Shown here: piece after piece, positions 33,586 to 41,685 of the stretch
How positions within the stretch are numbered: position 1 is the stretch's first letter
How the letters are laid out: every line of letters begins with the position of its first letter
Made by a program: the position numbers and the translations under genes
The notes under the pieces: model-generated
What the model saw: the letters and a program-made list of their open reading frames with translations, nothing else
Told to the model about the DNA's origin: nothing
The model's database searches: none
Origin: Oscillospiraceae bacterium
Lineage (GTDB): Bacteria; Bacillota; Clostridia; Oscillospirales; CAG-272
Assembly (NCBI GenBank): GCA_015064555.1
Contig: SVRZ01000014.1
Location: 1-57,977, forward strand
Direction of reading: 5' to 3'
Length of the DNA stretch: 57,977 nt

Positions 33586-34116
33586 TCATTCCTTCTCGGA
33601 GTCCGAAAGCTCCACGTCCTTCTTATGGTAGCGCAGAGCGCATTTATCGTCACCCTTTGCGATGCATTTAGGAAGGTCAAGCACACTGCCGTAGCACTCT
33701 CCGATGCCGTGGTCGCCACACATAGCGATATCGCAGAGCATAGCTATCTCCTCATCGGTGCATCCCGCCTTCTGCCAAGCCTTGACGAGTGGGCAGTAGT
33801 GAAAGTCGATAAAGAGCTTATCATCGGTGGACTTGAGTATATCCATCTCAAAAACAAACTGAGCGGGCTTTGTAAACAAAGTCTTGCGAAGCCCCTTGAG
33901 GCTATCGGTATTTCCCTTTTTCACAAGATCTGCACCCTGGGAAAGTCCACAGCGTTTTATCGCGTCCGATGCAAAATCACGGGGATCAAGCCCTCTTTTC
34001 TTTGCCTCATCGCAAAGAAGATAGAGCCAGAGTGCCCTGTGCTCAAGCTGCGCACGTATCGCCTGTAAAAGGCCGTTTTTGTACTTAGGATCGTTTTTTA
34101 CCTTGCTGTTACTCAT
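33586..34116 (-). CDS. L-2-amino-thiazoline-4-carboxylate hydrolase-like protein
   Basis: The protein is 176 aa. The family pattern is clear: FHYCPLVKAWQKAGCTDEEI, then CDIAMCGDHGI and KGDDKCALRYH at the C-terminus. The founding enzyme opens the thiazoline ring to make S-carbamoyl-cysteine, but most clostridial members are untested and may act on other cyclic amides. RBS AAAGGAG. It is the last gene of a minus-strand run, 22 nt after an M20 peptidase gene, which fits a role in salvage of small amino-acid derivatives. Confidence 0.8.
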   Translation of the reverse strand: MSNSKVKNDPKYKNGLLQAIRAQLEHRALWLYLLCDEAKKRGLDPRDFASDAIKRCGLSQGADLVKKGNTDSLKGLRKTLFTKPAQFVFEMDILKSTDDKLFIDFHYCPLVKAWQKAGCTDEEIAMLCDIAMCGDHGIGECYGSVLDLPKCIAKGDDKCALRYHKKDVELSDSEKE

Positions 34117-34138
34117 AATGCTTCTCCTTTATGTAGCT

Positions 34139-35530
34139 TTATATTGATTTTATGAACTCCTTGTAAAACGCGACACATTCCCCGACGTTTTTCACAGCTA
34201 TATGCTCATCGGGCGCGTGTATGGTGCTGAACTGTTTTTTGCTGAGATCTATGGGCGCGAAACGGAGTATATTATCCGCAACGTCTGTGAAGCGCCGAGC
34301 ATCCGTGCCCGCTGTTAGCAGGAACGGAACAACTGCAACATCGGGAAAATTCTTACGAAGGACTCTCTCCACACATCCGAATGCCTCACCGCAAAAATCG
34401 GTGGGACGGCAATAGTCGCGCTCTACCTCTTCAACAGTCACACCATGCTTCTTTCCGATAGCCTTTATCCTTTCAAGACCGCTGTAAAGATCATCCTCGC
34501 GCACACATCTCAGCATCATCAACGCCTCAGCGAACTCGGCACGGATACCCGGCGTGTTAGCGTCACCCCCATTTATAACAGTGAAGCTTAGCGAGGTTGA
34601 AAGCATTGCGCCGGCGGCGGGGATCCCCATCATTATCTTCTTTATAAGAGGTGAGAAAATGCCTATATTTCCGAAGAGAAGCTTCATAGGGAAGGACATA
34701 TACGGAACGTGGCCTTCAAAGGTCGCTCTTACCTCGGGATAAAATTTGCCCTTGTATATTTTGTTTTTCTTGTCGGTGACCTCACTTATAAAGCGACTTA
34801 GTCTTTCGACGGCGTTATCCGATGCGCCTCCGAAGCCACCGTGTCCTTTCGTATCGCGAACGGCACGGCACTTAAAAAGATGTCTGCTCTTTTCGTGAAC
34901 CGCGACCACCGCACTCTTGCAGGCAACTCCGGGAATCTGCCCCTCGGTTATTGCACCGCCCTCATCGAGCACCGTGTAAAATCTTATGCCGTTTTTTCTG
35001 AAATATTCGGTAGCGAGAACCATACCGTCACCGGATACCTCCTCATTATCGGATGAACCGATATACAGGTCTGTGCCGTCAAACTCATAGCCCTCGTTAA
35101 GCAGCTCCTCGCACGCCTGGAGCTCAGCAAAAAGCGGTGTCTTTGTATCTATCGTTCCTCTGCCGTAAAGATATCCATCCTTTACTGTCGGAGTAAATGG
35201 ATCGGTCTGCCAGCCACTGCCGCCATCGACTACGTCGTGGTGCGACATAAGCATAATATTCCTGTTCTCTTTTCCCTCTTTTCTCTTACCTCTTATCATG
35301 TAAACGAAGCAACCTGTGCCGAATTCAAGCCGCTGTGCTCTTTGTGAAAGAGTTGGGAAAAGCTCTTGGATAAGGCTATAGAATCTTTTGAACTCACCGT
35401 TATTTTCTCCGCTAAGCGAATAAACCGTCTTACAGGCGATCATTTTCGACAGAGAATCTATATAACGCGCATTTTGCTCTGCACTCACCGAAATCCGCTC
35501 GGACTCCGGCTTTAAATCAATTTTCTTCAT
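34139..35530 (-). CDS. M20-family metallopeptidase
   Basis: The protein is 463 aa. Zinc ligands and catalytic residues of the M20/M28 fold are visible: MLMSHHDVV (His ligand and Asp), YGRGTIDTK (bridging Asp), SSDNEEVSGDG (catalytic and ligand Glu) and LDEGG, with a dimerisation domain after VHEKSRHLFKC. The long form resembles carboxypeptidase S-like M20 enzymes. There is no signal peptide, so it cleaves imported peptides or N-acyl amino acids in the cytoplasm. RBS GGAGA. It lies 33 nt after a GPH-type symporter gene, which could import its substrate. Confidence 0.87.
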   Translation of the reverse strand: MKKIDLKPESERISVSAEQNARYIDSLSKMIACKTVYSLSGENNGEFKRFYSLIQELFPTLSQRAQRLEFGTGCFVYMIRGKRKEGKENRNIMLMSHHDVVDGGSGWQTDPFTPTVKDGYLYGRGTIDTKTPLFAELQACEELLNEGYEFDGTDLYIGSSDNEEVSGDGMVLATEYFRKNGIRFYTVLDEGGAITEGQIPGVACKSAVVAVHEKSRHLFKCRAVRDTKGHGGFGGASDNAVERLSRFISEVTDKKNKIYKGKFYPEVRATFEGHVPYMSFPMKLLFGNIGIFSPLIKKIMMGIPAAGAMLSTSLSFTVINGGDANTPGIRAEFAEALMMLRCVREDDLYSGLERIKAIGKKHGVTVEEVERDYCRPTDFCGEAFGCVERVLRKNFPDVAVVPFLLTAGTDARRFTDVADNILRFAPIDLSKKQFSTIHAPDEHIAVKNVGECVAFYKEFIKSI

Positions 35531-35563
35531 AACGTATCTCTCCGTAAAGCTTTTGCCGTGTAT

Positions 35564-36952
35564 TCAATCGGCAGACCTGTTTTTCTCTATAAATTCTGTC
35601 ACTCCGCGCTCGTTGTAAAGCATAAAGAATATCAGCGAAAGAAGGCTGAATACGCCGGCAAACACACCTGTCAACTTGACACCGAGCATACCTACAGACT
35701 CGCCCTCGCCCGCACCTATTGCAAGCACGCTGGAAACGACCACCATAGCCACCGAATAGGCTATCTTTTCAATAAAGGTCTTTGTGGCAGAGAAGAGTCC
35801 TTCGCGGTTAACACCGTTTTCGATGCTGTCCTTCTGTATGATATCCGACATACAGGATTGAGGAAGTATATTGATAGCCGCAAACGGGAAGGAAACCACA
35901 ACGCCCATAAACAAGCCGAGAAGAAGCTCATAGCCCTTTACAAGCGAGGCAAGCTTATCTCCGAAGAAGATGAATGCAAACACCACGGTAAATACGATGC
36001 TGGCTATGACCAGCATATTCTTTTTGCCGTATTTCTTACTGAATTTCACTATCATCGGGAACAGGCACAGAGCAACGCCGATAGCAGATAGCATAACCAA
36101 GAAGGACTGCGACTCAGGCACGTTCAGGAGCATGGTTATATAATAAAGCATAGCTGTCTGGAAGAACGCCATTGAGATATAACTGAAAAGATCGCCCGCA
36201 AAGAAGGTCACGAATATCTTGTTTTTAAGGATGCTCCTTGCCGATGAAAGAAGCGGCTGAGGGGGTGCGGTGCGCGCATCAACGTAATCGTTCTCACGGA
36301 ATGCGGTGGCACCGAGTAAAAGACAGGTAAGACCTATCGCGGCGAAAACGGTAAAGACTATTCTCCACGACCATAGCGCACTCACGCCGAAGCCCTTGAA
36401 AATATCCACGAAAAGAGTTGCCGCATACATAAACGAGCTTGATCCCATAAAGAAGGCTGTGCTTATGCCGTAATATCCGACTCTGTCCTTGGCATCCGGG
36501 ATAGCCTCGGGGATGAGCGCATTTCTCGGAATAAAGAAGAAGGTGTAGGACGTGTAATAAATGAGAAGAAAAACGCACACCCAGACAGCATTAAGCACCG
36601 AGCCCTCGCGAAACGGTGCCATGAATATAAGGAGCACCGAGAAGGCATACGGAGCAGCGGCATATTTCAGGAAGGGCATTCTGCGCCCGTCCTTGTGCTT
36701 ACATCTGTCGGAAAGATCTGCAACCCACGGATCTGTTATTGCATCGATAACCTTGCCGAGTCCTGTGATCAATGCCATTACCGTAATAAATCCTAAAAGC
36801 TTATTCTCCGGCAAAAGAGTCGGCAGACCGCTTTTTACGGTCGGCTGGAAGAAATAAAGAAGATAGTTTCCTATCATACCGTTAAAAAGTCCCTTCGCTA
36901 TATCCGAAAGGCAGTAGCGCACCATCTTGCGCTTTGGAAGCTTGTTTTTCAT
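35564..36952 (-). CDS. GPH-type (MFS) sugar/cation symporter
   Basis: The protein is 462 aa with about 12 hydrophobic segments. The start at 36952 is preferred because GGAG lies 6 nt upstream; an ATG 12 nt earlier has no RBS. The GPH pattern is present in the first third: GLGKVIDAITDPWVADLSDR, then KDGRRMPFLKYAA. Members of this family carry glycosides, other sugars or small anions with Na+ or H+. It lies 30 nt after a DUF1810 gene and 33 nt before the M20 peptidase. Substrate not predictable. Confidence 0.87.
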   Translation of the reverse strand: MKNKLPKRKMVRYCLSDIAKGLFNGMIGNYLLYFFQPTVKSGLPTLLPENKLLGFITVMALITGLGKVIDAITDPWVADLSDRCKHKDGRRMPFLKYAAAPYAFSVLLIFMAPFREGSVLNAVWVCVFLLIYYTSYTFFFIPRNALIPEAIPDAKDRVGYYGISTAFFMGSSSFMYAATLFVDIFKGFGVSALWSWRIVFTVFAAIGLTCLLLGATAFRENDYVDARTAPPQPLLSSARSILKNKIFVTFFAGDLFSYISMAFFQTAMLYYITMLLNVPESQSFLVMLSAIGVALCLFPMIVKFSKKYGKKNMLVIASIVFTVVFAFIFFGDKLASLVKGYELLLGLFMGVVVSFPFAAINILPQSCMSDIIQKDSIENGVNREGLFSATKTFIEKIAYSVAMVVVSSVLAIGAGEGESVGMLGVKLTGVFAGVFSLLSLIFFMLYNERGVTEFIEKNRSAD

Positions 36953-36982
36953 ACTGTTCTCCATTTTATATTTTTTCGGAGC

Positions 36983-37408
36983 TTAATCCGATTTAAGCAT
37001 ATTCAGCGTTATTTCATCCATCTCGCCGGCGTAATACTTATCAAGGACTCTCGAAAATGGCGAGCCCATGTCGCTTACTGTGGCAAAAAGAGTCATCGAC
37101 GAGCGGAGCTTCATTGCATCGGTATAACCGAATACAGACACAGGATCGCTGCCGTCCAGTGAAAGAAGCGCCTCGGTTATTTCGATGAGCCTCGCGGAAA
37201 GAAGCGGATGCTTAAGGTATGCCACGGCCTCGCTCGCCCCGTTTATACCATAGGTATATGCGTTTATACTCATACCGAGTCCGCGAAGCTGGGGGAATAT
37301 ATACCACATCCAATGAGAGCGCTTCTTGCCCGACCTTATCTCTCTTAATGCGGTAGCATATGTATCTCTCTGCGCCAAAACGAATCTATCAAGCGAATTC
37401 ATATCCAT
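36983..37408 (-). CDS. DUF1810 family protein
   Basis: The protein is 141 aa, the normal DUF1810 length. Hallmarks are LDRFVLAQRDTYATALREIR, GKKRSHWMWYIFPQLRGLG, AYLKHPLL and VFGYTDAMKLRSSMTLF. The family is widespread, with a suggested calcium/calpain-like origin of the name but no settled function. The start at 37408 has only a weak RBS. It may be the first gene of the run that continues with the symporter, peptidase and hydrolase. Confidence 0.85.
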   Translation of the reverse strand: MDMNSLDRFVLAQRDTYATALREIRSGKKRSHWMWYIFPQLRGLGMSINAYTYGINGASEAVAYLKHPLLSARLIEITEALLSLDGSDPVSVFGYTDAMKLRSSMTLFATVSDMGSPFSRVLDKYYAGEMDEITLNMLKSD

Positions 37409-37466
37409 ATCTATTTATCTCGTCAAAATGTATATATTTATTTGCATAATCGAGCGTATCAGACTT

Positions 37467-38234
37467 CTATTCAGATGTATACGATCCTGTATCTTCTCCG
37501 CTTTTTCCGATGCTATCGCGCTTCATTGAAAGCGCAAGATAGAGAGCATACGCACCTGATATCACCGTCAGGCAGAGGCAGACTATTATATTCTCCGTCA
37601 TACCGACAGATTCCTCGGCAAATACACTGAGGGCATTGAAAAGCCCATGAAAGGCGATACAGCAGAGAATGCTTCCCGACTTACAATAGATCATAACGAA
37701 CATAAAGCCTGCCGCCGTGGCATAAATTATCTGCAGCAGATTTGGAATGACCTCAGCACCCGAGCCGTTCACAAGATTGATGATATGACCGATGCCGAAG
37801 GTGATGCTCGATACTATCACCGCCGCTCTGGGATTATCCCTCCGCATAGACTCAAATAGAAGGCCGCGGAATATGATCTCCTCCAAGAAGCCAACGCACA
37901 GCATTGCAAGAATATAGAGCACCGCTTCGACTATAGTAGAATTAAGTGTCAACCCGTGTATAAGATTCAGGGGCAAAAGAAGCACAAGAGGCATATACCA
38001 CAGCATTGCGCGTGCCGATGCATTCGGGCGGCAAATGCCGTATTTTGCACCGAGCTTGTTCTTCAAGAGGAATAACAAAAGCACTCCCGAGAGGCATGAT
38101 CCTATTATCAGGGTAACAAGCTTTTGCACTCCTATCATCTCCGAGAGCATATCTCCTACAGACATAGCTACACAATAAATGACGATACACACTATCGAAA
38201 AGGCGAGCTCGCTTTTTTCATATAATTTTTTCAT
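37467..38234 (-). CDS. CPBP-family intramembrane metalloprotease
   Basis: The protein is 255 aa with about eight hydrophobic segments. The CPBP (Abi/CAAX) active-site motifs are present: FLEEIIFRGLLFESMRR, FGIGHIINL and a later AFHGLFNAL. These enzymes cut prenylated or membrane peptides; in Firmicutes many serve in bacteriocin maturation or self-immunity, but no bacteriocin gene is near. The start at 38234 is 10 nt after GGGAG. A good promoter lies at 38323-38351. The DUF1810 gene follows after 58 nt, so readthrough into the next operon is possible. Confidence 0.87.
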   Translation of the reverse strand: MKKLYEKSELAFSIVCIVIYCVAMSVGDMLSEMIGVQKLVTLIIGSCLSGVLLLFLLKNKLGAKYGICRPNASARAMLWYMPLVLLLPLNLIHGLTLNSTIVEAVLYILAMLCVGFLEEIIFRGLLFESMRRDNPRAAVIVSSITFGIGHIINLVNGSGAEVIPNLLQIIYATAAGFMFVMIYCKSGSILCCIAFHGLFNALSVFAEESVGMTENIIVCLCLTVISGAYALYLALSMKRDSIGKSGEDTGSYTSE

Positions 38235-38322
38235 TCAAGTAAATCTCCCAAGCATCACACCGCATAGCAGGAGCGCAGTGCCGACTGTACATCCGCCGCA
38301 GTATGCGATTCTTTTTAACAAA

Positions 38323-38351
38323 AGTATAGCACACTAAATCTCTTTTTTCAA
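38323..38351 (-). promoter_or_regulatory. Sigma-A promoter of the CPBP gene
   Basis: TTGAAA (38346-38351), 17-nt spacer, TATACT (38323-38328) on the minus strand, giving a leader of about 80 nt. Confidence 0.7.
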
Positions 38352-38402
38352 TGAAAAACGGTATTTTTATTTTTCTCGGCTGCAAATTTCCCGAAGCCTC
38401 AC

Positions 38403-38450
38403 AAATTAAAATACCGTCATCCCCATCAGTGAATGAAGATTGACGGTATT
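38403..38450 (-). terminator. Terminator of the small membrane protein gene
   Basis: On the minus strand AATACCGTCA pairs with TGACGGTATT around a 21-nt loop, followed by TTAATTTG. Confidence 0.65.
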
Positions 38451-38467
38451 CAGTATATTATTTTATA

Positions 38468-38746
38468 TCACGCCGCTGTCTTGAACAACTGATAAATCGC
38501 AATCGGCAAAGCAATATATATTCCGATAAACGCAAACACAATTGATGCCACGCTGCTCCACCCGCTGTCACATGCATAATTCCAGCAGATCGGTACACTT
38601 ATCCAGCACAGCAATACAGATGCGGCAGCATAAAATATGATAGCAAATTCCTTGAATCCTTTTTCCAGTCCTATAGCCTCAGCAGGCATGAATATCGCTA
38701 TAAGCAAGGCTATAAAAATCAACGCAAGAATAATCTTTTTCTTCAT
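38468..38746 (-). CDS. Small membrane protein, 92 aa
   Basis: I do not recognise this protein. It has three hydrophobic segments (about 4-22, 33-55 and 66-88), separated by short loops; the first may be a signal anchor. Two Cys lie around residues 47-60 (LLCW, WNYACDSGW). The RBS is weak. It lies 73 nt after the coiled-coil membrane protein gene on the same strand and may share its transcript; a hairpin (38773-38806) lies between the two. It might be a partner of that protein. Confidence 0.55.
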   Translation of the reverse strand: MKKKIILALIFIALLIAIFMPAEAIGLEKGFKEFAIIFYAAASVLLCWISVPICWNYACDSGWSSVASIVFAFIGIYIALPIAIYQLFKTAA

Positions 38747-38819
38747 AATTAATCTAACACTCCAATCCTAGTCGAGCGAAACCTTATTCGAATACGTTTT
38801 CACTCGCCTACACATAATA

Positions 38820-39767
38820 TCATATAAATTTAGTTTTGGTTACCTTTTCAAACTCCGCACAGCTTACGAATGCCGCTTCTTTATAATCGCAAACAAGCGC
38901 ATATGCCTTTGCTTCATCTTCACCCGCAGAAAGCTGCCAAGTATTAAAATCATAACAGTAAACCAAATCTCCGTCAGAATAGCAGGTGTTTTGTATTTTA
39001 AAAGAATGCAATCCGGGGGTGAGTCTTATCCTTATAATATCGTGTCCTCTTACAGTATCGTAAGGAGCACCGTCAAGGTATATATTGTATCGATTATTTC
39101 TCTGCTTACCCCAGAAGAAAATACTACCGTTGTACTCATAATTAAATTCAACGTCCTGTATTTCGGTGACCAGCTCGTTTTCGCGGTTAATGATCTCATC
39201 AAGACGGCGCTTCAGCTCCGACTGCTGTTTTTTCAAGTCTTCAAGATTCTTTTCGGTAGATCTCTTGTTTCTCAGAAGCTGCTTGAAAAGCTCGTCCGAT
39301 TTTTTATCAAACTCTATCATTGCCGGTGCTTCGCTTATTTCCTTGTGCTTGCGCTTGTATGAGCCTACGAGAAGTCCAAGAGACACTTTATACAGCAGCA
39401 CACCTGCAACCGCGGCTGCGATATACAAAAGAACCGACTCTCCCGTGCTTGACGGTTCAATTACTCCTTCAATCGCAGAAATTGCAAAAAGAACGTAAAC
39501 AATTCCCAGAATTACCGTCACAAAACCGCACAATTTCATTTTCTTCTTCAGACCGTCTCTCTTTTGGAGAAGCTTTTTCCCCTCATCATCAAGACCGTCC
39601 TTTAATTTCTTCTCGGCTTTTTCAAAAGCATTCCAATCATCCATAATATCCGTGCTGTCTCTCTTTTCCTTTACGGCTTCAATGCTTTTGCTAACCTCAT
39701 CCTTTTCGCGTCTTACAGCCTCTAACTGCTCATTAAGGGCTGCTTCGACCTCATGCTTATCACGCAT
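38820..39767 (-). CDS. Coiled-coil membrane protein with C-terminal beta domain
   Basis: The protein is 315 aa and I do not recognise a named family. Residues 1-75 are a charged coiled coil (KDEVSKSIEAVKEKRD). Two membrane segments follow (about 80-98 and 108-130). A second coiled coil (about 140-205; LEDLKKQQSELKRRLDEII) leads to a C-terminal domain of about 100 residues with a PEGA/DUF2846-like strand pattern (NIYLDGAPYDTVRGHDIIRI, then GLHSFKI). Both coiled coils are predicted to be cytoplasmic. It is divergent from a 71-aa XRE regulator, with a consensus promoter flanked by an inverted repeat, so it is probably repressed by that protein. Confidence 0.65.
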   Translation of the reverse strand: MRDKHEVEAALNEQLEAVRREKDEVSKSIEAVKEKRDSTDIMDDWNAFEKAEKKLKDGLDDEGKKLLQKRDGLKKKMKLCGFVTVILGIVYVLFAISAIEGVIEPSSTGESVLLYIAAAVAGVLLYKVSLGLLVGSYKRKHKEISEAPAMIEFDKKSDELFKQLLRNKRSTEKNLEDLKKQQSELKRRLDEIINRENELVTEIQDVEFNYEYNGSIFFWGKQRNNRYNIYLDGAPYDTVRGHDIIRIRLTPGLHSFKIQNTCYSDGDLVYCYDFNTWQLSAGEDEAKAYALVCDYKEAAFVSCAEFEKVTKTKFI

Positions 39768-39800
39768 CAGACTATTTCAACTCCTTTTTTAAAAATATTA

Positions 39801-39872
39801 CACGATACTCCGCTATTTTCGTATCGCGTGATTATTATAACCTATTTCAGGTTAAATGTCAATACCCTGAAA
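39801..39872 (-). promoter_or_regulatory. Promoter with two inverted repeats between XRE and coiled-coil genes
   Basis: Minus strand: TTGACA (39857-39862), 17-nt spacer, TATAAT (39834-39839). TTTCAGG (39845-39851) and CCTGAAA (39866-39872) form a perfect inverted repeat around the -35 box. A second repeat, CACGATAC/GTATCGCGTG (39801-39830), covers the transcript start. Both are good candidates for binding by the divergent XRE protein. A TATAAT at 39883-39888 on the plus strand may serve the XRE gene itself. Confidence 0.65.
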
Positions 39873-39924
39873 CAGATTAAATTATAATTTATTTGGTGCA
39901 AATGATTTTAGAACGGAGGGGTTT

Positions 39925-40140
39925 ATGAAATACGTGAGAATCCGCGATATGCGCGAGGATAAGGATATGAATCAGACACAGGTTGCAAAACTGCTTGGAA
40001 TGTCGCAAACCGGTTATTCAAAATATGAAACGGGTGAGAACGATATCCCAACAGCGGTGCTTATAAAGCTCGCCCGCTTTTACAATACCAGCATCGACTA
40101 TTTGCTGGGTGAAACCGACGAGCCTACGAGATATAAGTAA
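39925..40140 (+). CDS. XRE-family HTH regulator, 71 aa
   Basis: The protein consists of a single helix-turn-helix domain: MREDKDMNQTQVAKLLGMSQ, then YSKYETGENDIP and YYTSIDYLLG-like end (RFYNTSIDYLLGETDEP). GGAGGGG precedes the ATG. Proteins of this size are usually repressors of a neighbouring gene. Its divergent neighbour is the coiled-coil membrane protein, and inverted repeats lie in the shared control region. A strong terminator follows. Confidence 0.88.
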   Translation: MKYVRIRDMREDKDMNQTQVAKLLGMSQTGYSKYETGENDIPTAVLIKLARFYNTSIDYLLGETDEPTRYK

Positions 40141-40181
40141 TCAACTCATAGCGCGGCAAGCATACTTTTATTAAATCAGAT

Positions 40182-40226
40182 CAAAAAACGACAAAAACGG
40201 CATAGGTGCCGTTTTTGTCGTTTTCT
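40182..40226 (+). terminator. Bidirectional terminator
   Basis: AACGACAAAAACGGC pairs perfectly with GCCGTTTTTGTCGTT around a 6-nt loop, with an A run before and T run after. It ends both the XRE gene and the minus-strand glycosidase gene. Confidence 0.85.
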
Positions 40227-40254
40227 GATGAATTTTATGCCGGTGAGCTTACAG

Positions 40255-41355
40255 TCACTTTTCAGCCGCATTTTTATCTGCCAGCTCATTGAACTGCTTG
40301 ATAAGATCGATCTCCTTAGGATCGTATGGATGACGCGCACCCGGGCGATAGAGATCGTGCTGCCATTTGGTAAAATCGTAGTCTACCTGCTTATTCGGAT
40401 CGTAATAATGCTTCCAGAACATTTCCCAGGGCTCGTTTGTCTGTGTCTTTCCAACTACGAAGCCCCAGCAATAGCAACCAATCTTCTCGAGGAAGTATAT
40501 CGGATATATATCCTTCACTTCATTGTGGTTTATTCTGTTCATCCATTCGGTACAGACGAGCGGTCTTCCATATTTTCTGAGAGTGTCTATAGTGATGACC
40601 GTTTTCGCAAGGTTGCCGTAGCAATGGAAGTTAACGAAGTCGGAAAGCTCTATAGCGCGCTCCTCCTCGGGGGTTCCGGCATGTCCTCCGGACACGCTTC
40701 TCCATATATCCGCCGTTACAGGCTGGCTGGGATCACATGATCTTACCACCTCGAACACCTTTTCGAGGATGGGAATCGCCTCTCTTGCAAGCGCGATGCC
40801 CGGCTCGTTGTAAACGTCCCAGAAAAGAATCCTCTCGTCATCCTTGTACTTGGTAACTATCTCGGTGAGCATTTCAACGAACTTTTCACGAAGACCGTCC
40901 CTTGAAAGATAGTGATACGGCTTCTTTGCAAGCTCATCCTCAGGCACAGGGAATCTTCCCTGATGATATCCGAGAGCATACTGCTGCTCGCCGAGCTTCT
41001 TCGGCACGAAGGGCTCGTCTATGCCTCTCGGAAGCATTACCTCGGTGGCGAGAACGTAGCATACCGATATACCGTGCTTTGCCGCGATGGTGAGATATTC
41101 TTCAAGCACGCTCATATAGCTTTCTCGCTCCTGAAGCCATACGTCAAAGTCGGCTATAATTCTTATCGTATTAAAACCTATCGATGCCGCAAGCTCGAGC
41201 TCACGGTCAGCGACCTTCATTCTCTCCTCTCTGCCATAGCTCTGCCATTGATCCAGTCGGTTGGCGCAGTCGCTTCCTATAAAATTACATCCGCGAATCC
41301 AAGGACGAGCGTTATACCACTCCCATATCTTCGCCTTGCTCCATTTTCTTTTCAT
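40255..41355 (-). CDS. Cytoplasmic GH5-like (clan GH-A) glycoside hydrolase
   Basis: The protein is 366 aa with a TIM-barrel glycosidase pattern. The acid/base Glu lies in FWDVYNEPG and the probable nucleophile Glu in PLVCTEWMNR, both at strand ends as expected for clan GH-A. GFNTIRIIADFDVW and DFVNFHCYG also match. No signal peptide, so it would work on imported oligosaccharides. The start at 41355 follows AAGGAAA. Upstream on the same strand are the 42-aa ORF and the 2468-aa secreted protein, so this gene may complete degradation of a glycan attacked outside by the giant proteins. Its closest subfamily (cellulase, mannanase or other) cannot be set by eye. Confidence 0.8.
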   Translation of the reverse strand: MKRKWSKAKIWEWYNARPWIRGCNFIGSDCANRLDQWQSYGREERMKVADRELELAASIGFNTIRIIADFDVWLQERESYMSVLEEYLTIAAKHGISVCYVLATEVMLPRGIDEPFVPKKLGEQQYALGYHQGRFPVPEDELAKKPYHYLSRDGLREKFVEMLTEIVTKYKDDERILFWDVYNEPGIALAREAIPILEKVFEVVRSCDPSQPVTADIWRSVSGGHAGTPEEERAIELSDFVNFHCYGNLAKTVITIDTLRKYGRPLVCTEWMNRINHNEVKDIYPIYFLEKIGCYCWGFVVGKTQTNEPWEMFWKHYYDPNKQVDYDFTKWQHDLYRPGARHPYDPKEIDLIKQFNELADKNAAEK

Positions 41356-41411
41356 TCTGTATTTCCTTTTCCAAAATCAGTCGTAGTTTAAAACGTCATT
41401 TTCTTAAATTT

Positions 41412-41451
41412 ATACTGTGTTTTGCAAATAATGATTTACAAAACACAGTAT
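41412..41451. repeat. Perfect 13-bp hairpin between the 42-aa ORF and the glycosidase gene
   Basis: ATACTGTGTTTTG pairs perfectly with CAAAACACAGTAT across 14 nt. On the minus strand no T run follows, so it is not a clear terminator; it may be an mRNA processing or stability element in the operon. Confidence 0.5.
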
Positions 41452-41522
41452 TTACTTTTCTATCAGCCTACGGTATTTCGCTGTTTTTAAAACGAAATGA
41501 TTTCGCCCGACGAGAGTGGATT

Positions 41523-41651
41523 TTACAAATCCAGATCCCAGATTCCGTCGTTTTCTTCTTTGGGAGTCGTTTCGGTCCCGGGCGAGGAGGTTATGATATC
41601 CTCTGCCGAAAGCTTTACAATCTCAATTTCGGGATCAACGTATTTTTTCAT
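41523..41651 (-). CDS. Very small conserved-type peptide, 42 aa
   Basis: The ATG at 41651 has AAAGGAG 8 nt upstream. The product starts MKKYVDPEIEIVKLSAEDI, then ITSSPGTETTP and ends GIWDLDL. I recall many peptides of 40-55 aa in clostridial genomes with the same layout (MKKY, PE-E-(I/V), acidic EDI-I-TS, acidic tail), usually left unannotated. It has no signal peptide, no Cys and a strongly acidic C-terminal half. It lies 34 nt after the giant secreted protein gene and 167 nt before the glycosidase gene, so it is probably cotranscribed. Function unknown; a modified-peptide precursor and a small regulator are both possible. Confidence 0.6.
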   Translation of the reverse strand: MKKYVDPEIEIVKLSAEDIITSSPGTETTPKEENDGIWDLDL

Positions 41652-41685
41652 CTTGTTTTCTCCTTTCATTTTCCATTGTCAGCCT

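Noticed and set aside
37467-38234. Bacteriocin maturation role for the CPBP protease
   Set aside because: No bacteriocin-like peptide or dedicated transporter gene nearby.
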